NCBI GenBank assembly: GCA_965230605.1
Contig: CBDDLD010000005.1
Span: forward strand, 1-64,000
Length of the DNA stretch: 64,000 nucleotides
DNA from: CBDDLD01 sp965230605
GTDB taxonomy: Bacteria > Bacteroidota > Bacteroidia > Flavobacteriales > Flavobacteriaceae
Direction: 5' to 3'
Shown here: positions 18,936 through 27,155 of the stretch, piece by piece
How the letters are laid out: each line of letters begins with the position of its first letter
How positions within the stretch are numbered: the stretch's first letter is position 1
The notes under the pieces: model-generated
Told to the model about the DNA's origin: nothing
Databases searched by the model: none
What the model saw: only the letters and a program-made list of their open reading frames with translations
Program-made: the position numbers and the translations under genes

Positions 18936-19919
18936 ATGAATGTCATTTCTCTCTTTGCAGGTGTTGGTGGTTTTGATTTGGGTTTTAAAAATGCTGGATT
19001 TACCATAATTTGGGCAAATGAAAGAGAGAAAGACATTTGGAAAACTTATCATTACAACCACCCCAAAACAATCCTTGACAAAAGAGACATAACCTATATC
19101 CCAGCTCATGAAATCCCCAACTGTGATGGCATTATTGGAGGTCCACCCTGTCAGAGTTGGAGTCAAGCAGGGTTGACAAAAGGCATACAAGATATACGTG
19201 GACAACTTATTTATGAGTTCATTCGCATTGTGAAAGAAAAACAACCTCGCTTTTTTGTGATGGAAAATGTCAGTGGATTACTTCAGAGAAAGCATAAAAC
19301 AGCCTTTATAAATATCTGTAACACTTTCAATCAGATTGGGTATACACTCAACGTAAAAATGCTTAATGCCGCAGACTATGGAATTCCACAGGACAGAAAA
19401 CGAGTATTTTTTGTTGGTTTTCGAAAAGACCTTGGTATAAAGTATCAGTTTCCTCCCCCCTTTCCATCTAAAGTGACGCTTCACCAAGCAATAAAAGACC
19501 TTCAAACAAACGTTCTATCTGGAAAAGCAAACAACTACTCTAACAAGGAACAATGTGCTATTCCCAATCATGAATATATGACAGGGGACTTTTCTTCCCG
19601 TTACCTTTCTCGAAACCGTGTCCGAACATGGAACCAACAAAGCTTTACCATTCAAGCAGGTGGAAGGCATGCTCCTATTCATCCACAAGCTCCAAAGATG
19701 ATCCAACAAACAAAAGATGCATACACCTTTTTACCACAAAAAGAATCGCTCTATCGTCGTTTAAGCATCAGAGAATGTGCTCGAATACAAACATTTCCAG
19801 ATAACTTTCTCTTTTTCTATGACCGCTTAACAACGGGATATAAAATGGTTGGGAATGCTGTTCCTGTCCAACTTGCCTTTGTCATCGCAAAAAGCATTCA
19901 AAAGCAATTATTAGAGTAG
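18936..19919 (+). CDS. C5-cytosine DNA methyltransferase (Dcm family), apparently solitary
   Basis: 327 residues from the ATG at 18936 (MNVISLFAGVGGFDLGF); upstream in-frame starts add residues without homology to the family. Motif I FAGVGGFDLGF, motif IV GGPPCQSW with the catalytic Cys72, motif VI MENV, motif VIII QDRKRVFFVGFR, and motifs IX-X (RECARIQTFPDNF, VGNAVP) are all present in order. The target-recognition stretch between VIII and IX is short. It methylates cytosine C5 in a specific DNA sequence. No restriction endonuclease lies next to it. An ArdC-type antirestriction gene follows directly, so a role in protecting the mobile element from host restriction is more likely than a classical R-M pair. 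Confidence 0.93.
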   Translation: MNVISLFAGVGGFDLGFKNAGFTIIWANEREKDIWKTYHYNHPKTILDKRDITYIPAHEIPNCDGIIGGPPCQSWSQAGLTKGIQDIRGQLIYEFIRIVKEKQPRFFVMENVSGLLQRKHKTAFINICNTFNQIGYTLNVKMLNAADYGIPQDRKRVFFVGFRKDLGIKYQFPPPFPSKVTLHQAIKDLQTNVLSGKANNYSNKEQCAIPNHEYMTGDFSSRYLSRNRVRTWNQQSFTIQAGGRHAPIHPQAPKMIQQTKDAYTFLPQKESLYRRLSIRECARIQTFPDNFLFFYDRLTTGYKMVGNAVPVQLAFVIAKSIQKQLLE

Positions 19920-19977
19920 AGATAGACTTCAATCATTTTCTTTTCGCCCTCCCTCCTACCTATGCTATCATCCGATT

Positions 19978-20005
19978 ACAGCTCTCTTTTCGAGGGCTGT
20001 TTTTG
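19978..20005 (+). terminator. Hairpin between methyltransferase and ArdC, part of a shared ArdC leader
   Basis: The stem ACAGC-T-CTC / GAG-G-GCTGT is followed by TTTTTG. It can terminate the methyltransferase transcript. The same hairpin type followed by GCTGTTTTTGCTATTTCACA precedes the second ArdC gene (43517-43557). Confidence 0.65.
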
Positions 20006-20050
20006 CTATTTCACATTCCCACCACATTTTTTTATCAAAACGACGATGAT

Positions 20051-20971
20051 ATGCAAAAAAATAAAAAGAATGCTTTGGATACAGACGTGTATCAAGAAGT
20101 AACCGATAAACTTATCCAATTACTTGAAAACGGTACGATTCCTTGGAAACAGCTGTTCAAAACTTCTGAATACGGCTTTGCCCAGAACTTTTTCACCAAA
20201 CACCAATACACAGGAATCAATTGGTTCTTGCTCAACTTTATCGCAGAATATGAAGTGCCGTATTACTTGACTTGGAAACAAATTCAAAAATTAGGAGGAA
20301 AAATCATTAAAGGTTCAAAAGCGGAATACATTTATTACGTCAATTTTTATTGTACAAATGAAGATGGAAAAAAGCTTTCTGCTACAGAGATACGAACTGC
20401 GGAAGAAAATGAAACTCCAATTCAAAAACGTCCTTATTTAAAGCGATATACTGTTTTTAATATCAGCTGTACAGAAGGTATTGAATGGGAGAAGCCAACT
20501 CTTGAAAAACAAGAGATTTGGCCAATTGGGCACTGTGAATCACTGCTTGATGCAATGGAAGAAGCTCCTAAAATTCAATTTTCAGACGAAAATAGAGCTT
20601 ATTATGCACCTCTTCTAGATTATATCAATATGCCAAAGCTCCAGCAGTTTGAAGAACATGGAGCCGAAGCTTATTACAGAGTTCTCTTTCATGAACTAAT
20701 TCATTGGACTGGGCATCGTTCTCGGTTAGCACGAAAAGGAATTCTCCAGATGAAGCAAAAAGATAAAATGATTTACGCTGAGGAAGAATTAATAGCTGAA
20801 CTTGGGGCTTGTGTTCTTGCTGCTTTGACAGGAATTCAGAAGGAAAATCTTTTGCACAACTCTGCAGCTTATTTACAATCTTGGTTAGCTTGTATGAAGG
20901 AGGATAAACGATTTATTTTTCGAGTCGCTCCACAAGCTGAAAGCGCTGTCAAATATATTCTTGGCAACTAA
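20051..20971 (+). CDS. ArdC-type antirestriction protein with intact zincin site
   Basis: 306 residues from the ATG at 20051. The N-terminal ArdC ssDNA-binding domain (PWKQLF ... NFFTKHQYTGINWFLLN ... YYLTWKQIQKLGGKI) is followed by a metallopeptidase-like domain with HELIHWTGH (His214, Glu215, His218) and a downstream EELIAELGA helix. ArdC proteins of plasmids block type I restriction and protect incoming single-stranded DNA during conjugation. It is located right after the methyltransferase, which fits a protection role. It is paralogous to 42549-43481, where the catalytic Glu is lost. Confidence 0.9.
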   Translation: MQKNKKNALDTDVYQEVTDKLIQLLENGTIPWKQLFKTSEYGFAQNFFTKHQYTGINWFLLNFIAEYEVPYYLTWKQIQKLGGKIIKGSKAEYIYYVNFYCTNEDGKKLSATEIRTAEENETPIQKRPYLKRYTVFNISCTEGIEWEKPTLEKQEIWPIGHCESLLDAMEEAPKIQFSDENRAYYAPLLDYINMPKLQQFEEHGAEAYYRVLFHELIHWTGHRSRLARKGILQMKQKDKMIYAEEELIAELGACVLAALTGIQKENLLHNSAAYLQSWLACMKEDKRFIFRVAPQAESAVKYILGN

Positions 20972-21019
20972 AATATAAACACAATTACTCTAATCACGGT
21001 GGAATAGAAATAGCTTGGA

Positions 21020-21048
21020 GATCGTTCTTTGGAACGGTCCCTTTTCTT
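21020..21048 (+). terminator. Terminator after the first ArdC gene
   Basis: The stem GA-T-CGTTC / GAACG-G-TC with loop TTTG is followed by CCTTTTCTT, about 50 bp after the ArdC stop codon. Confidence 0.6.
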
Positions 21049-21087
21049 ATGCTTTATACCGATATGCGAATTAGCGTATTGGTTTCC

Positions 21088-21122
21088 TCAAGGGGGGGGG
21101 TACAATTTGTACCCCCCCTTGA
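21088..21122. repeat. G/C homopolymer palindrome upstream of the DinD-like gene
   Basis: A run of nine Gs and a run of seven Cs face each other around TACAATTTGTA, flanked by TCAA/TTGA, forming a near-perfect stem. The TTG of the following promoter overlaps its right arm, so it could act as an operator or a phase-variable homopolymer. Confidence 0.6.
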
Positions 21123-21149
21123 AATATGAGAGAAATAGTTGTATATTTG
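21119..21149 (+). promoter_or_regulatory. Bacteroidota promoter TTG-N20-TATATTTG
   Basis: The TTG at 21119-21121 and the perfect TAnnTTTG box at 21142-21149 are separated by 20 bp, ideal for the housekeeping sigma factor of this phylum. It drives the DinD-like gene starting 25 bp further on. Confidence 0.7.
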
Positions 21150-21173
21150 ATACACAATAAAAGTATATAAGAA

Positions 21174-22040
21174 ATGGATAAAATAGACCCAAAAGATAGT
21201 AAAGTACTCGTGTTCCAAGACCAAGAAGTACGTTCAATAGAGTATAAAGGAGAACTTTGGTATGTTGTTCTTGATATTGTACAGGTAGCTACACAAAGTA
21301 AGGATGCCAAGCAATATTTAAAGAGAATGCGTCAAAGAGACGAAGGTTTAGCAGAAGTTTGGGATAATATCACCCTTCCACTTCCTATAAAAACCCAAGG
21401 AGGAACTCAAAAATTAATTTGCTCTAATCGAGAGGGTATTTTTAGAGTTCTTCAATCTGTTACTTCTAAAAAATTAGAGCCATTTAAGCTCTGGTTAGCA
21501 AAAGTTGGAAGTGAGCGTATTGATGAAATTAATAATCCTGCATTAGCAGCTGAGAGGGCACGACAATATTATCAAGCCCTTGGATACAGCGATGAATGGA
21601 TCGCTACTCGCCTAGAGTCTATAAAGGTTCGAGGACAGCTTACTGATGAATGGAAAGATCGAGGTGTAAAGGAGGGAATTGAATACTCTATCTTAACCGC
21701 AGAAATATCTAAAGCAACATTTGGGCTCCTCCCCTCTCAACATAAAAGCTTGAAAAATTTAAAGAAAGAAAATCTTCGTGACCACATGACCAACCTTGAG
21801 CTCATCTTTACTATGCTTGGGGAAGAGGTTACACGGCAAACAGCCCAAGATGAGGATGCACAAGGATTTGAAGAGAATAAAGAAGCCGCTCAAAAAGGTG
21901 GTAAAGCTGCTGGAAAATCACTCAAAGCACTTGAAAAAGAAACAAATCAAAAAGTCGTTTCTTCTTCTAATTTTAAAAAACAAATCGAAGAAGCTAAGAC
22001 CAGCAAAAAGTCTGGTAATAATACAATAGAGAAAGAATAA
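21174..22040 (+). CDS. BRO-N/DinD-like protein
   Basis: 288 residues. The N-terminal BRO domain (VLVFQDQEVRSIEYKGELWYV, then GGTQKLICSNREGIFRV) is followed by the DinD-type middle and C-terminal block: LKKENLRDHMTNLELIFTML and DAQGFEENKEAAQKGGKAAG, which are diagnostic for DinD. DinD proteins are damage-inducible; in E. coli DinD inhibits RecA-mediated strand exchange, while BRO-N domains also occur in phage antirepressors. The gene has its own strong promoter preceded by a G/C palindrome. Its neighbour on the opposite strand is the replication initiator, so a role in copy control or stress response of the element is plausible. Confidence 0.8.
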   Translation: MDKIDPKDSKVLVFQDQEVRSIEYKGELWYVVLDIVQVATQSKDAKQYLKRMRQRDEGLAEVWDNITLPLPIKTQGGTQKLICSNREGIFRVLQSVTSKKLEPFKLWLAKVGSERIDEINNPALAAERARQYYQALGYSDEWIATRLESIKVRGQLTDEWKDRGVKEGIEYSILTAEISKATFGLLPSQHKSLKNLKKENLRDHMTNLELIFTMLGEEVTRQTAQDEDAQGFEENKEAAQKGGKAAGKSLKALEKETNQKVVSSSNFKKQIEEAKTSKKSGNNTIEKE

Positions 22041-22066
22041 AATATCTTACACTATAAACAATAGAT

Positions 22067-22082
22067 ACATTGTTTACAATGT
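22067..22082. repeat. Near-palindrome ACATTGTTTACAATGT
   Basis: Six-base arms ACATTG/CAATGT around TTTA, between the convergent dinD-like and rep genes. The core TGTTTACA recurs around the partition genes (23842, 24212, 24248, 25011, 25077, 25136, 25192), suggesting a common binding protein. Confidence 0.6.
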
Positions 22083-22127
22083 AATCTATCATTACATAAA
22101 AAACAATGTATACCTTGTAATACTTTA

Positions 22128-23447
22128 TTACATTTTATCTATAGAACTTTTCAGCTGTTTCATATTCGTTTCTATTGCTTTAAGAGATACAAAATGCTCA
22201 GGATATTTCTTTGTGATTAAATAATTCACTTTTGTGCGAAACATGATATTGGTCTCATAATCCTCTTTTTTATATTTTAAATGATTATCTTCTATAATTC
22301 CTTCTATAAGGTTTTCATTATTCTGTATAATGCTCTCAATAAGCTGTTGTTGTTGCGTAGCGAATAATTTACTTTGCGCTTCATATAACTCCAAATATTG
22401 TGCTTTTAATGCATTAACTTGCTGGTTCTCTTTTTTCTTTATTTTCCGTTTTTTAAAGAGATCATATTCTTTTGTTTGATAGTTCTCTTGAAGTGCCTTT
22501 AAAAAATACCCTGCTTTATTTTTGATTTCTTTTTGTCGTGTTTCAAATTCTAACAATCCGATTTTATCGGTTAGAAACATTTCAAAAGAATCATATTGCT
22601 TCATGACCTGCCCTCTTACGGTTAGATCTGCAATAACATCAAACCCTAACTGGCATAACTCAACTGCTTTAAATGCAGAAAAACCAAACTCTTGGATTGA
22701 TTTAATAATGGCATCACTTATATCTGAAAGATCATTTTCAGGCGGGATAGTCTCTGTTACTTTTTTATTTTCTAAGATGCGAAAAATCAAGGTATGAATA
22801 GAGCGTCCTTGTTTTTGTTCCTCATACTCAAAATACACGTCAGAGAATTCTTTTAATTCATTCTGAGCTGGAATAAGAACACGACGCTTAAAATCGTAAT
22901 AAGCACTATATTTTCCTTCTATACCTAGAATATCTTTTAACTCTACAAGAGTATAGGAAACCTTTCCTAAAAACTGATGTGCTTTCATCAATTCGTATAA
23001 ACGAATGGCAAAAGAACTTCTAAGTTTTAAAATATTATGAAGCTTAAACTTTGTAAAATGGCTCTTGAGTTGTAATAAATACGGCTTCAATTTCTCGGAA
23101 AACTCAAACTCAACAACTCCTTTTCCTTTACGGATTTCAGCAGAAGCAATCCAGTTAACGATTAAGATTGAACCGTCATCATTTTGAATTTTAAGTGGTC
23201 GATTATTCAGAGAAAGAATAATATCTTTCATCTCTTGATAAATCCCTCCCCACTTTTTCCCATCAATATTTAAGATACTCTCTATATCTTTTATCTTGAT
23301 CGTTTGATATTTAAAGGCTTCATCTTTTACCTCGATCATAGAAACCATGAGTAATATAAACTTCTGTGCACGAGCACCTAATTTATATTTTGCTTCAATA
23401 ATACGGTTTGACTTAACTACCGCAAGATCATTATAATTAAAATCCAT
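22128..23447 (-). CDS. Replication initiator, Rep_3 (RepB) family
   Basis: 439 residues. The N-terminal two thirds show the paired winged-helix layout of Rep_3 plasmid initiators (VKSNRIIEAKYKLGARAQKFILLM ... LRSSFAIRLYELMKAHQ ... YTLVELKDILGI). The C-terminal third is a lysine/glutamine-rich coiled-coil extension. The family binds iterons and opens the origin. Directly upstream of its start (23469-23804) lie at least eight iterons of CCCTAcTTTTGTCCG type, six of them in exact 22-bp phase, and an A/T-rich stretch. It shows that the surrounding segment is or was a replicon. Confidence 0.92.
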   Translation of the reverse strand: MDFNYNDLAVVKSNRIIEAKYKLGARAQKFILLMVSMIEVKDEAFKYQTIKIKDIESILNIDGKKWGGIYQEMKDIILSLNNRPLKIQNDDGSILIVNWIASAEIRKGKGVVEFEFSEKLKPYLLQLKSHFTKFKLHNILKLRSSFAIRLYELMKAHQFLGKVSYTLVELKDILGIEGKYSAYYDFKRRVLIPAQNELKEFSDVYFEYEEQKQGRSIHTLIFRILENKKVTETIPPENDLSDISDAIIKSIQEFGFSAFKAVELCQLGFDVIADLTVRGQVMKQYDSFEMFLTDKIGLLEFETRQKEIKNKAGYFLKALQENYQTKEYDLFKKRKIKKKENQQVNALKAQYLELYEAQSKLFATQQQQLIESIIQNNENLIEGIIEDNHLKYKKEDYETNIMFRTKVNYLITKKYPEHFVSLKAIETNMKQLKSSIDKM

Positions 23448-23468
23448 ATGCTATACATTTATTAACTA

Positions 23469-23804
23469 CGGACAAAAGTAGGGTTATTTTTCTTAAAACC
23501 CTGTTTTTGTCCGTTATCCCTACTTTTGTCCGTTATCACCCCTGTTTTTGTCCGCTTTTAACCCTACTAACTTCCGCTTTTAACCCTACTTTTGTCCGCA
23601 GCAAAAACTGAATTTGTCCGCTTTTAACCCTACTTTTGTCCGTTTTTTAAATTACAAAAAACTGAAAATCAATACATTGCAAAGCATTAAATATTAAAAT
23701 AATAAAAAAGAAAAAACAACAAAAGTTAAAAGCCTGTTGTTTTTTTCTTTTTTAACTTTCTTTTTTTTCTTAAAAAAATATTTCCGAAACCCTGTTTTTG
23801 TCCG
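23469..23804. other. Iteron-type replication origin
   Basis: The 15-mer CCCTACTTTTGTCCG or CCCTGTTTTTGTCCG starts at 23499, 23518, 23540, 23584, 23628 and 23790. There are degenerate copies at 23562 and 23606 and one inverted copy at 23469-23483. The starts 23518, 23540, 23562, 23584, 23606 and 23628 are exactly 22 bp apart, two helical turns, putting the initiator on one DNA face. The A/T-rich stretch 23645-23780 is the likely unwinding element. The inverted copy next to the rep start may autoregulate rep. Confidence 0.88.
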
Positions 23805-23874
23805 TAGAAATCAAAGTTTAATGTTTTCTTTTATTTCTTTGTAAACATTGTTTATTGTGTAACAAAAGGAAACA

Positions 23875-24195
23875 TTAGACAGATTTTTTCTTTTTATTAT
23901 AAAAATCAATAGCTTGTTTCATTTTCTTTCCATCTTGTTTTTCTATATAATCTTCCAAGGCTTCTTTGATTACTTCTTTGATACTTGCCCTATCCCATAA
24001 TGCGAGTGCCTTAATTGAATCAAGTATCTCTTCATTCACAATAAAGGTTGCTCTCGTTTCTCCTATTTTTGTTCCTGCCTTACTTGAACTAATAGGCTGA
24101 TTCTTTTCTCTTTCTACTTCGTTGTGCTTATTATTTTCTGATGGGGTTGTTTTTTTTAATAATCCATCTAAGCCTTGAATTTTCTTTTTAGCCAT
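23875..24195 (-). CDS. Ribbon-helix-helix partition protein (ParB-like partner)
   Basis: 106 residues. A basic, disordered N-terminus precedes an RHH DNA-binding segment (TRATFIVNEEILDSIKALAL ... ASIKEVIKEALEDYI). Such small RHH proteins act as the centromere-binding partner of ParA in small type Ib-like partition loci. It lies 56 bp downstream of parA in the same orientation, and both are surrounded by TGTTTACA motifs that are its plausible binding sites. Confidence 0.75.
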   Translation of the reverse strand: MAKKKIQGLDGLLKKTTPSENNKHNEVEREKNQPISSSKAGTKIGETRATFIVNEEILDSIKALALWDRASIKEVIKEALEDYIEKQDGKKMKQAIDFYNKKKKSV

Positions 24196-24251
24196 GGTTA
24201 CTATGTTTTAAATGTTTACAAAAGAAACATTGTATTCTTTGTATGTGATGT

Positions 24252-25010
24252 TTACTTGTGCTTTTTGAGTATTTCTTTTCCAAGAGAAAGATAATCTTTT
24301 GCTCCATTGCTATTTGGAGCGTATGTGAATATATCCATGTTTTGACTAGGAGCTTCCGCAACAGCAATGTTCTCACGTATTCTTGTTTTGAAGAATTTAT
24401 TCTCAAAATGCTGCTGAGAAATATCTACAATTTGTTTATTGAGTATTTTTCGGCTATCGTAACGAGTAACAAACACTCCTGATATAGAAAGATCAGGATT
24501 AAGTGATTCTTGAACCTTCTCTATAATATTGACTAATCGACTTAGCCCCTTAAAGGCTAAATATTCTGCTTGTAAGGGAATATAAACCTCCGATGCAGCT
24601 ACAAAGGCATTAACGGTTAAAACATTCAATGAGGGAGGACAATCAATGAGAATGAAATCATAAACTTTTTCTAGTTTTGAAATTTTCTTTTTTAGAAGCA
24701 ATTCTCTTCCAATCTCATTGGCTAATTCTACGTCTGCGCCCGACAAATCTATACTGCTAGGGATTATGTCCAAATTCTTAAATATTGCCGTAGGGACTAT
24801 TTTTTTGCCTTTTAAGAGGTCGTAGACACTTAAATCTGGTTCTTCTATTCCAACACTATCGCTTAAATGACTCTGAGGATCTAAATCTATCAATAATACA
24901 GATTTTTTTAATCTTGCTAGTGCAGCACCAATATTAAGAGTTGAGGTTGTTTTTCCAACGCCACCTTTATGGTTACTTATGGCTATAATTATTGGTTGTT
25001 TTGATTTCAT
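24252..25010 (-). CDS. parA: ParA-family partition ATPase
   Basis: 252 residues from the ATG at 25010 (MKSKQPIIIAISNHKGGVGKTT); the longer upstream reading frame has no ParA similarity. Deviant Walker A KGGVGKTT with signature lysine, switch I DLDPQSHLSD, Walker B FILIDCPPS. The size is typical of the short ParA class without an N-terminal HTH. With the RHH protein downstream it segregates the replicon. TGTTTACA elements overlap the start region and probably autoregulate the pair. Confidence 0.92.
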   Translation of the reverse strand: MKSKQPIIIAISNHKGGVGKTTSTLNIGAALARLKKSVLLIDLDPQSHLSDSVGIEEPDLSVYDLLKGKKIVPTAIFKNLDIIPSSIDLSGADVELANEIGRELLLKKKISKLEKVYDFILIDCPPSLNVLTVNAFVAASEVYIPLQAEYLAFKGLSRLVNIIEKVQESLNPDLSISGVFVTRYDSRKILNKQIVDISQQHFENKFFKTRIRENIAVAEAPSQNMDIFTYAPNSNGAKDYLSLGKEILKKHK

Positions 25011-25215
25011 GTTTACAATGTTTCCTTTGTTTATGAATATGTTTTTTGTTTTGTGATAATATGAATTTACATAAACAACATTGTAAACATAGTAATATTT
25101 GTTTGTAGAGAAAAGAAATGATAAAAATTTATTCAATGTTTACAGAGTAATACCAGTGATGGTACTTTATATTTGCTCTATGGGCATTTGTTACATTGTT
25201 TACATAATAATGTTT
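25011..25215. promoter_or_regulatory. TGTTTACA-motif cluster upstream of parA (candidate parS/operator)
   Basis: Copies or inverted copies of ACATTGTTTACA: GTTTACAATG at 25011, ACATTGTAAACA at about 25077, CAATGTTTACA at about 25132, ACATTGTTTACA at about 25195 and TGTTTGTAAACAA at about 25211. Such arrays next to parA usually form the centromere and operator. Confidence 0.55.
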
Positions 25216-25239
25216 GTAAACAATTATTTTTGATGTTCT

Positions 25240-25429
25240 TTTTCAAAAATATTTTCATCTTTATTCAAATAGAGTGTAGTTTTCATGGTAATTGGAAAAA
25301 TCAAACGACTTTTAAGCTAGTCCAGCACTTCACTAAAAAAAACAAGGATTTGCCTCTACGAGTTCCACCTTGCTTTTCGTTGGTTTGGACTGACGCATAA
25401 AGTAGTTTTTATTTTTATCCCAATTTACC
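25240..25429 (+). ncRNA. Structured leader, copy 1
   Basis: About 190 bp, closely similar to 27452-27643, each directly before a small MKTT- gene. Foldable elements: outer stem AGTCCA (25319-25324) / TGGACT (25386-25391), inner hairpin CAAGG (25343) / CCTTG (25368-25372) with loop TTTGCCTCTACGAGTTCC. Copy 2 has AGTCTA in the outer stem, still pairing by G-U. A reading frame overlaps it here but is not open in copy 2, so conservation is at the nucleic-acid level. Confidence 0.55.
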
Positions 25430-25810
25430 ATGAAAACTACACCAACATCTTTTGACTATTACCTAAAAGGTATTGTGAGTACTGAATCTAAAACACTGAG
25501 AAACTTTGTTGCGGATTATATATTAAATTTTCAAGATGAGAATGGTCGAAATCCTCTTTATTTTATTGATGTAATTAAGCATCAATATGATGACGGAGAA
25601 ACATTAGGGTATCATATAATTGAAGAGTATAATATCTTAAAATTTTGTACTGACTACTACGAAGAGTTACAGGATATTCTAGATGATGATAATATGAAAG
25701 ATGCTATACAATTGATACCTAGTTATAATTTTCTCATGAAACTTTGTCTTTTTGCTTTCAAAAAAATAGCCGAAAGTATTATAGCGGATTTTCAAGATAT
25801 AGCTTCATAA
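25430..25810 (+). CDS. DUF7222-like small protein, copy 1
   Basis: 126 residues, acidic, no signal peptide. The first half (TSFDYYLKGIVSTESKTLRNFVADYIL ... YFIDVIKHQ) aligns with the protein at 27644-27991. The latter resembles the DUF7222-type accessory proteins common on Bacteroidota conjugative elements. The function is unknown. Both genes share the same long leader and an identical start context (ACCATGAAAACTACAC), so they were duplicated together. It stands between parA (divergent) and the triple-HTH gene. Confidence 0.6.
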   Translation: MKTTPTSFDYYLKGIVSTESKTLRNFVADYILNFQDENGRNPLYFIDVIKHQYDDGETLGYHIIEEYNILKFCTDYYEELQDILDDDNMKDAIQLIPSYNFLMKLCLFAFKKIAESIIADFQDIAS

Positions 25811-25947
25811 AGCAATTTATACAAGGTTACTCATCTAGAAAGAGTAACCTTATATTTTTGAGTAGTTAAATCGTCTTTTTAAAAGATAGTTCTAATATTG
25901 GCTTACTCTAGACTGATCTAACAAGGAACTTTTATACAAAAGAAATT

Positions 25948-26841
25948 TTATTGTTTTTGTATAAATACTTGAAGTCCTTTTTCTTTGTATTTTTTCCAAG
26001 TACTGTTTCCTTGTTTTTTGGATAAGCCAACAGTTTGAGCAACTGTTCTTTGAGTAGCCTTTCTATCTTGCTTTAAATGCATGAGGAATAATAGTTTTTT
26101 TTGAATATTTTTATTTTTGCAGCTAGAAGCAAGCGACTGAAGTTCTTCTGGACTTTCTTTGATTAGAGCAGAATAGTTAGGTATTTGGATGATAGATGCT
26201 GGCGGATTTAAAATGGCACCCAATCCTTTTTCTTTGTATTTTTTCCAAATACTGTTTCCTTGTTTTTTGGATAAGCCAACAGTTTGAACTGCTTTTTTTT
26301 GAGTAGCCTTTCTATCTTGTTTTAAATGCATAAGAAATAACAATTTTTTCTGGATGCCTTTGTTTTTGTATGTAGAGGCAAGTGACTGAAGTTCTTCTGG
26401 ACTTTCTTTGATTAAAGCAGAATAGTTAGGTATTTGAATGACAGATGTTGGTGGATTTAAAATGGCATCCAATCCTTTTTCTTTGTATTTCTTCCAAAGT
26501 CGTTGTCCTCGTTCTTGAGAAATTCCCAATATTTCTATGGCATCTTTTATATATTCTATTCGATCTGTTTTAAGCAAAAAAATAAATCTGATTGCTTGTA
26601 TGATTTGGTAATTTATATTTGACGGTTCAATATTCTGTCGTTCTTTAAGTATTTTTGATAACCGATAAGGTGATTCCTTTATGAGGTGAGTATACTGGAA
26701 CTTTGGAGTATAATCTTTGAAAGCTATAGCTTTATTTGTTTTTGAAGATACAGCACGAATGAATTCTACTGTAAAGTGTTTTCTCTTAACAGTTTTATTT
26801 ACCTTTGTGATAATTCTTGAATAAGCAAACAGCGATTCCAT
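25948..26841 (-). CDS. Protein with tandem HTH-like repeats (three units)
   Basis: 297 residues. After ~85 residues, a unit of ~84 residues is repeated: a helix pair plus HTH like the N-terminal arm of IS630-type transposases (TVGLSKKQGNSIWKKYKEKGL), followed by the linker IQIPNYSALIKESPEELQSL. The first unit is diverged (EILGISQERGQRLWKKYKEKGL); the second and third are nearly identical, also in DNA, which shows recent duplication. No transposase catalytic domain follows. It is most likely a multi-site DNA-binding protein. It is co-directional with the gene at 26847, five bases upstream, forming an operon. Confidence 0.65.
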   Translation of the reverse strand: MESLFAYSRIITKVNKTVKRKHFTVEFIRAVSSKTNKAIAFKDYTPKFQYTHLIKESPYRLSKILKERQNIEPSNINYQIIQAIRFIFLLKTDRIEYIKDAIEILGISQERGQRLWKKYKEKGLDAILNPPTSVIQIPNYSALIKESPEELQSLASTYKNKGIQKKLLFLMHLKQDRKATQKKAVQTVGLSKKQGNSIWKKYKEKGLGAILNPPASIIQIPNYSALIKESPEELQSLASSCKNKNIQKKLLFLMHLKQDRKATQRTVAQTVGLSKKQGNSTWKKYKEKGLQVFIQKQ

Positions 26842-26846
26842 TGTTA

Positions 26847-27155
26847 CTAAATTGCTTTTTTTTTTGAAAGTTGGGGAAGGATTTCCTCTTCAGATATTCC
26901 TTTTTTAGCATTTAATACTAATTCTAAGACTAGACTATGAAGTCCCTCTTCTGTATCGTAGAATTGCTCTAGTCTAACTAAGTTGTCAACCTCTCTAGAG
27001 AGTATAGTATATTCTTTTGTATCAGAAGTAGTGAAACGTTCTACTTCATGTTTGTAACAAACTAATTTTACTCTTTCATAGGGATCAAACATAGATAACA
27101 ACAGGTTCCAATATTCTTGATATGTAGTCATTTTGTTTATTAATGTCAAATCCAT
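26847..27155 (-). CDS. Hypothetical protein, 102 aa
   Basis: An acidic helical protein (TTYQEYWNLLLSMFDPYERVKL ... LRPFT-like motifs absent). No recognised domain or signal. The start could also be the ATG at 27131 (MTTYQEYW). The stop lies five bases before the start of the HTH-repeat gene, so the two are co-transcribed and probably act together. Confidence 0.5.
   Translation of the reverse strand: MDLTLINKMTTYQEYWNLLLSMFDPYERVKLVCYKHEVERFTTSDTKEYTILSREVDNLVRLEQFYDTEEGLHSLVLELVLNAKKGISEEEILPQLSKKKAI

Noticed and set aside
22081..25215. CRISPR array from the repeated TGTTTACA and iteron motifs
   Set aside because: Repeats are short, some are inverted, no constant-length spacers and no cas genes are present.
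25173..25400. 75-residue frame in the leader of the first DUF7222-like gene
   Set aside because: The corresponding frame in the second leader is interrupted, so conservation is not at protein level.
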